Of a stretch of DNA of 8,340 nt, positions 6,098 through 8,340 are shown one piece after another (position 1 is the stretch's first letter; each line of letters opens with the position of its first letter). A program made the translations under genes and the position numbers. Source of the DNA: Actinomycetota bacterium (lineage in GTDB: Bacteria > Actinomycetota > Acidimicrobiia > Acidimicrobiales > Iamiaceae). The notes under the pieces are model-generated. The model was not told the DNA's origin. It was given only the letters and a program-made list of their open reading frames with translations, and searched no databases. The stretch spans positions 1 to 8,340 of the forward strand of contig JADGOP010000082.1 in the NCBI GenBank assembly GCA_017882935.1, given 5' to 3'.

Positions 6098-7051
6098 TCA
6101 GATCCAGTGGTTGCGCCGGAACCACCACAGCTGCAGGGCGGTGGTGCCCAGGATGAGCATCCACGAGTACAGGTAGCCGTGCACCCAGCGCAGCTCGGGC
6201 ATGTGGATGAAGTTCTGCCCGTAGAGGCCCACGATGAAGGTCGGGAGCAGCAACAGCGAGGCGACCATGGTGAGCCGCTTCATGACCTCGTTCTGGTCGT
6301 TGGCGACCTTCGACTGGTGGTAGTCGCGCACGCCACCGATGAGGTCGCGGGCCGACTCCAGGCCCTCGCTCGCCCGGAGCAGCTTGTCGAACACGTCGCC
6401 GAACTGCAGCTCGAGCTCGTGCGGGAAGGTCGAGTCGTTGGGCCCGTCGACGCGCCCATCGACGATGCGCCGCACGGCATCGCGGGTGGGCGCGAGGGTG
6501 CGCCGGATGTGGAGCAGGTCGTGGCGCAGCTCGGAGATGCGGGTGCGGACGAACTCGTCGGTGGCGTCCTCGACCTGGTCCTCGAGCTGGTCGATCTCGT
6601 CGTGGACGTCGTCGAGCAGGTCGAGGAAGGCCTCGGCCACGTCGTCGGCGATGCGGTAGGCGATGGTGCCCGGCCGCACGTCGCTCCCCGACTCGATGAG
6701 GGACTCACGGACGCCGCCGGGGTCGTACGGCGGGTCGGTGGTGGTGGAGCCGGGGGCCACGTCGGGCGTCTTGCGCACCGTGAGGATGTGGTCGGGTGCC
6801 ACCAGCAGGTCGACCTCCTGGTGGAAGATGCGGTCGTCGGCGGGGACGGCCACGGGAACCACGAACACCGCCAGGACGTAGTCGCCGTGGGAGTCGATCT
6901 TGGGTCGGGGCTCGTCGCCGTGCCGGGCCGGCGCGAGCAGCTGGGCGCGGGCGATGTCGTACAGGCCGCCCGGCCACTCGGCCTCGAGCTGCGCCGCGCC
7001 GGGGTCGAGCAGGTCGGTCCAGGGCAGGGTCACGGCGTCCACGGACGTCAC
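6098..7051 (-). CDS. corA: CorA-family divalent cation channel with GQN in place of GMN
   Basis: This 317-residue protein has the normal CorA length and layout. A soluble alpha/beta N-terminal domain (about 1-135) precedes a long acidic helical stalk (about 135-255). The family block NEVMKRLT (254-261) leads into TM1 (about 260-277). The loop reads YGQNF (277-281) then MPEL, and TM2 (about 291-310) ends in the basic tail FRRNHWI. CorA proteins are pentameric inner-membrane channels for Mg2+, Co2+ or related ions. Their GMN loop forms the selectivity filter; here Q279 replaces Met, and both neighbours are kept. GTG 7051 is the first start after an in-frame stop, but has no ribosome binding site. 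GTG 7042, seven bases after TAGCGT, could be a leaderless start. The 46-base spacer before the riboswitch region and the metal-pump neighbour suggest a shared role in metal balance. Ion preference cannot be read from sequence. Confidence 0.88.
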   Translation of the reverse strand: MTSVDAVTLPWTDLLDPGAAQLEAEWPGGLYDIARAQLLAPARHGDEPRPKIDSHGDYVLAVFVVPVAVPADDRIFHQEVDLLVAPDHILTVRKTPDVAPGSTTTDPPYDPGGVRESLIESGSDVRPGTIAYRIADDVAEAFLDLLDDVHDEIDQLEDQVEDATDEFVRTRISELRHDLLHIRRTLAPTRDAVRRIVDGRVDGPNDSTFPHELELQFGDVFDKLLRASEGLESARDLIGGVRDYHQSKVANDQNEVMKRLTMVASLLLLPTFIVGLYGQNFIHMPELRWVHGYLYSWMLILGTTALQLWWFRRNHWI

Positions 7052-7055
7052 GCTA
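7050..7055 (-). promoter_or_regulatory. Possible -10 element TAGCGT of a leaderless corA transcript
   Basis: TAGCGT on the minus strand is followed after seven bases (GACGTCC) by GTG 7042-7040, the spacing typical of leaderless actinobacterial genes. No Shine-Dalgarno sequence precedes either GTG 7051 or GTG 7042, which agrees with a leaderless start. There is no clear -35 box. The element overlaps the first codon of the longer reading, so only one of the two starts would be served by this promoter. Confidence 0.28.
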
Positions 7056-7070
7056 GGAGTGCCGCGGGCC

Positions 7071-7089
7071 CCCGAGCGGCATGCTCGGG
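7071..7089 (-). terminator. GC-rich hairpin after the MFS gene, possible terminator
   Basis: Perfect seven-base arms CCCGAGC and GCTCGGG enclose a five-base loop, starting 17 bases after the MFS stop codon. No U-tract follows on the minus strand, so this is a terminator-like or mRNA-stabilising hairpin rather than a textbook intrinsic terminator. It separates the MFS gene from the CorA-like gene. Confidence 0.4.
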
Positions 7090-7105
7090 CTCGGTCAGGC
7101 GGAGG

Positions 7106-8340
7106 TCAGGCGTGCTGCGCCGCCGCGGGCTGCTCGAAGGCCGGGTCGATCGTCTCCTCGACGAGCACCAGCGCCTCGTCCGGGGTGAGCTCGACCTCGG
7201 CGTCGTCGTCGACCGGCCGCCACACCCGCTTGAACACCACGTGGCCGAGCAGCGCGGCCGCCAGCGCCGACAGGCCGCCGAGGAAGATCCCGGCCCTCGG
7301 GCCGTAGCGGTCGCAGATGGCCCCGAGCAGCGGACCGCCGATGGGCGTGCTCCCGAGGAACACCATCGACTGGATGGCGAGCACGCGGCCGCGCATGGCC
7401 GGCCGCGACCGGACCTGCACGATGGCCGTGGACGCCGTCATGAAGGCGATGCTCGAGAAGCCGAGCGCGAGCGCGGCCGGGAAGGTCCACGCCAGGGTCG
7501 GCATCGCACCGAACACGATCATGGCCACGCCGAACGCGGCCGACGCCACGATGACGTGGTGCACGGAGATGGACTTGCGGCGCGCGGTGGCCAGGGCGCC
7601 CGCCAGCGAGCCGACGCTGACCACGGAGAAGAGCAGGGTGAAGGTGGCGTCGTTGCCGTTGAGCGTCTTGGTGACGAACAGCGGGATCACCGTCTGGAAG
7701 TTGAACGCCAGGGTGCCGACGAGCGCCATCATCACCAGCGGCACCCACAGGTCGGGCACCGTGCGGATGTAGCGGATGCCCTCACGCACCTGGCCGCGGC
7801 CCTTGGCCACCACCCGCGGCAGCCGCAGCTCGCTGGTGCGCATGGCCCACAGGCCCGCGAGCACGGCGAGGTAGGAGATGCCGTCGACGGTGAAGCACCA
7901 GCCGAAGCCGACGGTGGTGGCGAGCAGGCCGGCCAGGGCCGGACCGACGATGCGCGAGCTGGTCATGAGGGCGCTGTTGAGGCTCACCGCGTTGCTGGCC
8001 AGCTCGTCGGGGACCATCTCGACGACGAAGGCTCGACGGGCGGGGTTGTCGAACGCCACGGTGAAGCCGCCCAGCAGGGCCAGGCCGTAGATCGCCCCCA
8101 GGGGCGGGTGGGGCTGGAAGGCGACGGCCGCCAGTGCGAACGACTGCAGCATGGCGAGCGACTGCACGATCATCAGCAGCCTGCGCTTGTCGGAGCGGTC
8201 GGCCACCAGTCCGGCCCAGGGGCCCAGGAACAGCACCGGGGCGAACTGGCAGGCGGTGAGCAGGCCCACGTCGAAGCCGTTGTGGGTGAGGTGCAGCACC
8301 AGCAGGGTCTGGGCGACGAGCGTCAGCCAGTTGCCCACCT
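7106..8340 (-). CDS. MFS exporter, EntS/MFS_3 type (5' end off window)
   Basis: The frame runs in from the right edge and ends at TGA 7108-7106, leaving 410 complete codons. The first visible codon, GTG 8338, is probably an internal valine: GNWLTLVAQTLLVL matches the end of TM1 in this family (LGTWMQ-like), so about 30-40 residues are missing. Motif A reads GLVADRSDKRR between TM2 and TM3. The blocks DNPARRAFV and NAVSLNSALMTSSRIVGPALAG are characteristic of PF05977 (MFS_3) transporters such as the enterobactin exporter EntS. At least ten hydrophobic helices are visible, consistent with a 12-helix proton-coupled exporter in the cytoplasmic membrane. The last 34 residues form an acidic, Glu/Asp/Ala-rich cytosolic tail. 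The substrate cannot be inferred, and a link to the metal genes downstream is not supported beyond adjacency. Confidence 0.9.
   Translation of the reverse strand, partial: VGNWLTLVAQTLLVLHLTHNGFDVGLLTACQFAPVLFLGPWAGLVADRSDKRRLLMIVQSLAMLQSFALAAVAFQPHPPLGAIYGLALLGGFTVAFDNPARRAFVVEMVPDELASNAVSLNSALMTSSRIVGPALAGLLATTVGFGWCFTVDGISYLAVLAGLWAMRTSELRLPRVVAKGRGQVREGIRYIRTVPDLWVPLVMMALVGTLAFNFQTVIPLFVTKTLNGNDATFTLLFSVVSVGSLAGALATARRKSISVHHVIVASAAFGVAMIVFGAMPTLAWTFPAALALGFSSIAFMTASTAIVQVRSRPAMRGRVLAIQSMVFLGSTPIGGPLLGAICDRYGPRAGIFLGGLSALAAALLGHVVFKRVWRPVDDDAEVELTPDEALVLVEETIDPAFEQPAAAQHA

Overview
The window is about 70% GC or more. It has strong GC bias at third codon positions, dense coding, alternative start codons (GTG, probably CTG) and a GGAGGTGA-type ribosome binding site. 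Together with an actinobacterial LysX-like lipid aminoacyltransferase module, this points to a high-GC member of the Actinomycetota. An Acidimicrobiia-like lineage is a guess, not something the sequence proves. Everything that looks real is on the minus strand, so transcription runs from high to low coordinates. No rRNA, tRNA, mobile element or CRISPR array was seen.

Layout in the direction of transcription: (1) 8340-7106, an MFS exporter of the EntS/MFS_3 type, whose start lies beyond the right edge. (2) A short gap with a perfect GC-rich hairpin. (3) 7051-6098, a CorA-family divalent-cation channel whose signature GMN reads GQN. (4) A roughly 200-base leader holding what I read as a yybP-ykoY (Mn2+-sensing) riboswitch at about 6035-5927. 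(5) 5898-2965, a P2-type (SPCA/PMR1-like) cation ATPase. It carries an extra C-terminal PGPGW-type membrane domain and lacks about 21 residues of the P-domain that normally contain a conserved catalytic-site lysine. (6) A 129-base gap with a 22-bp perfect palindrome and a strong ribosome binding site. (7) 2835 to beyond the left edge, a large open frame. It joins an N-terminal calcineurin-like metallophosphoesterase, itself interrupted by a transmembrane hairpin, to an MprF/LysX-like multi-pass membrane region and a DUF2156 (phosphatidylglycerol lysyltransferase-type) domain.

The CorA-like channel, the riboswitch and the P-type ATPase form a plausible divalent-metal homeostasis block: the leader senses Mn2+ and the pump exports Mn2+ and/or Ca2+. 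The fusion protein suggests envelope lipid remodelling, combining a phosphoester hydrolase with an aminoacyl-tRNA-dependent lipid aminoacyltransferase in one chain whose predicted topology keeps both catalytic domains in the cytosol. The items most worth a second look are this fusion, the riboswitch-controlled pump with its PGPGW extension, and the pump's P-domain deletion, which is either a sequence error, a dead pump or an unusual variant.
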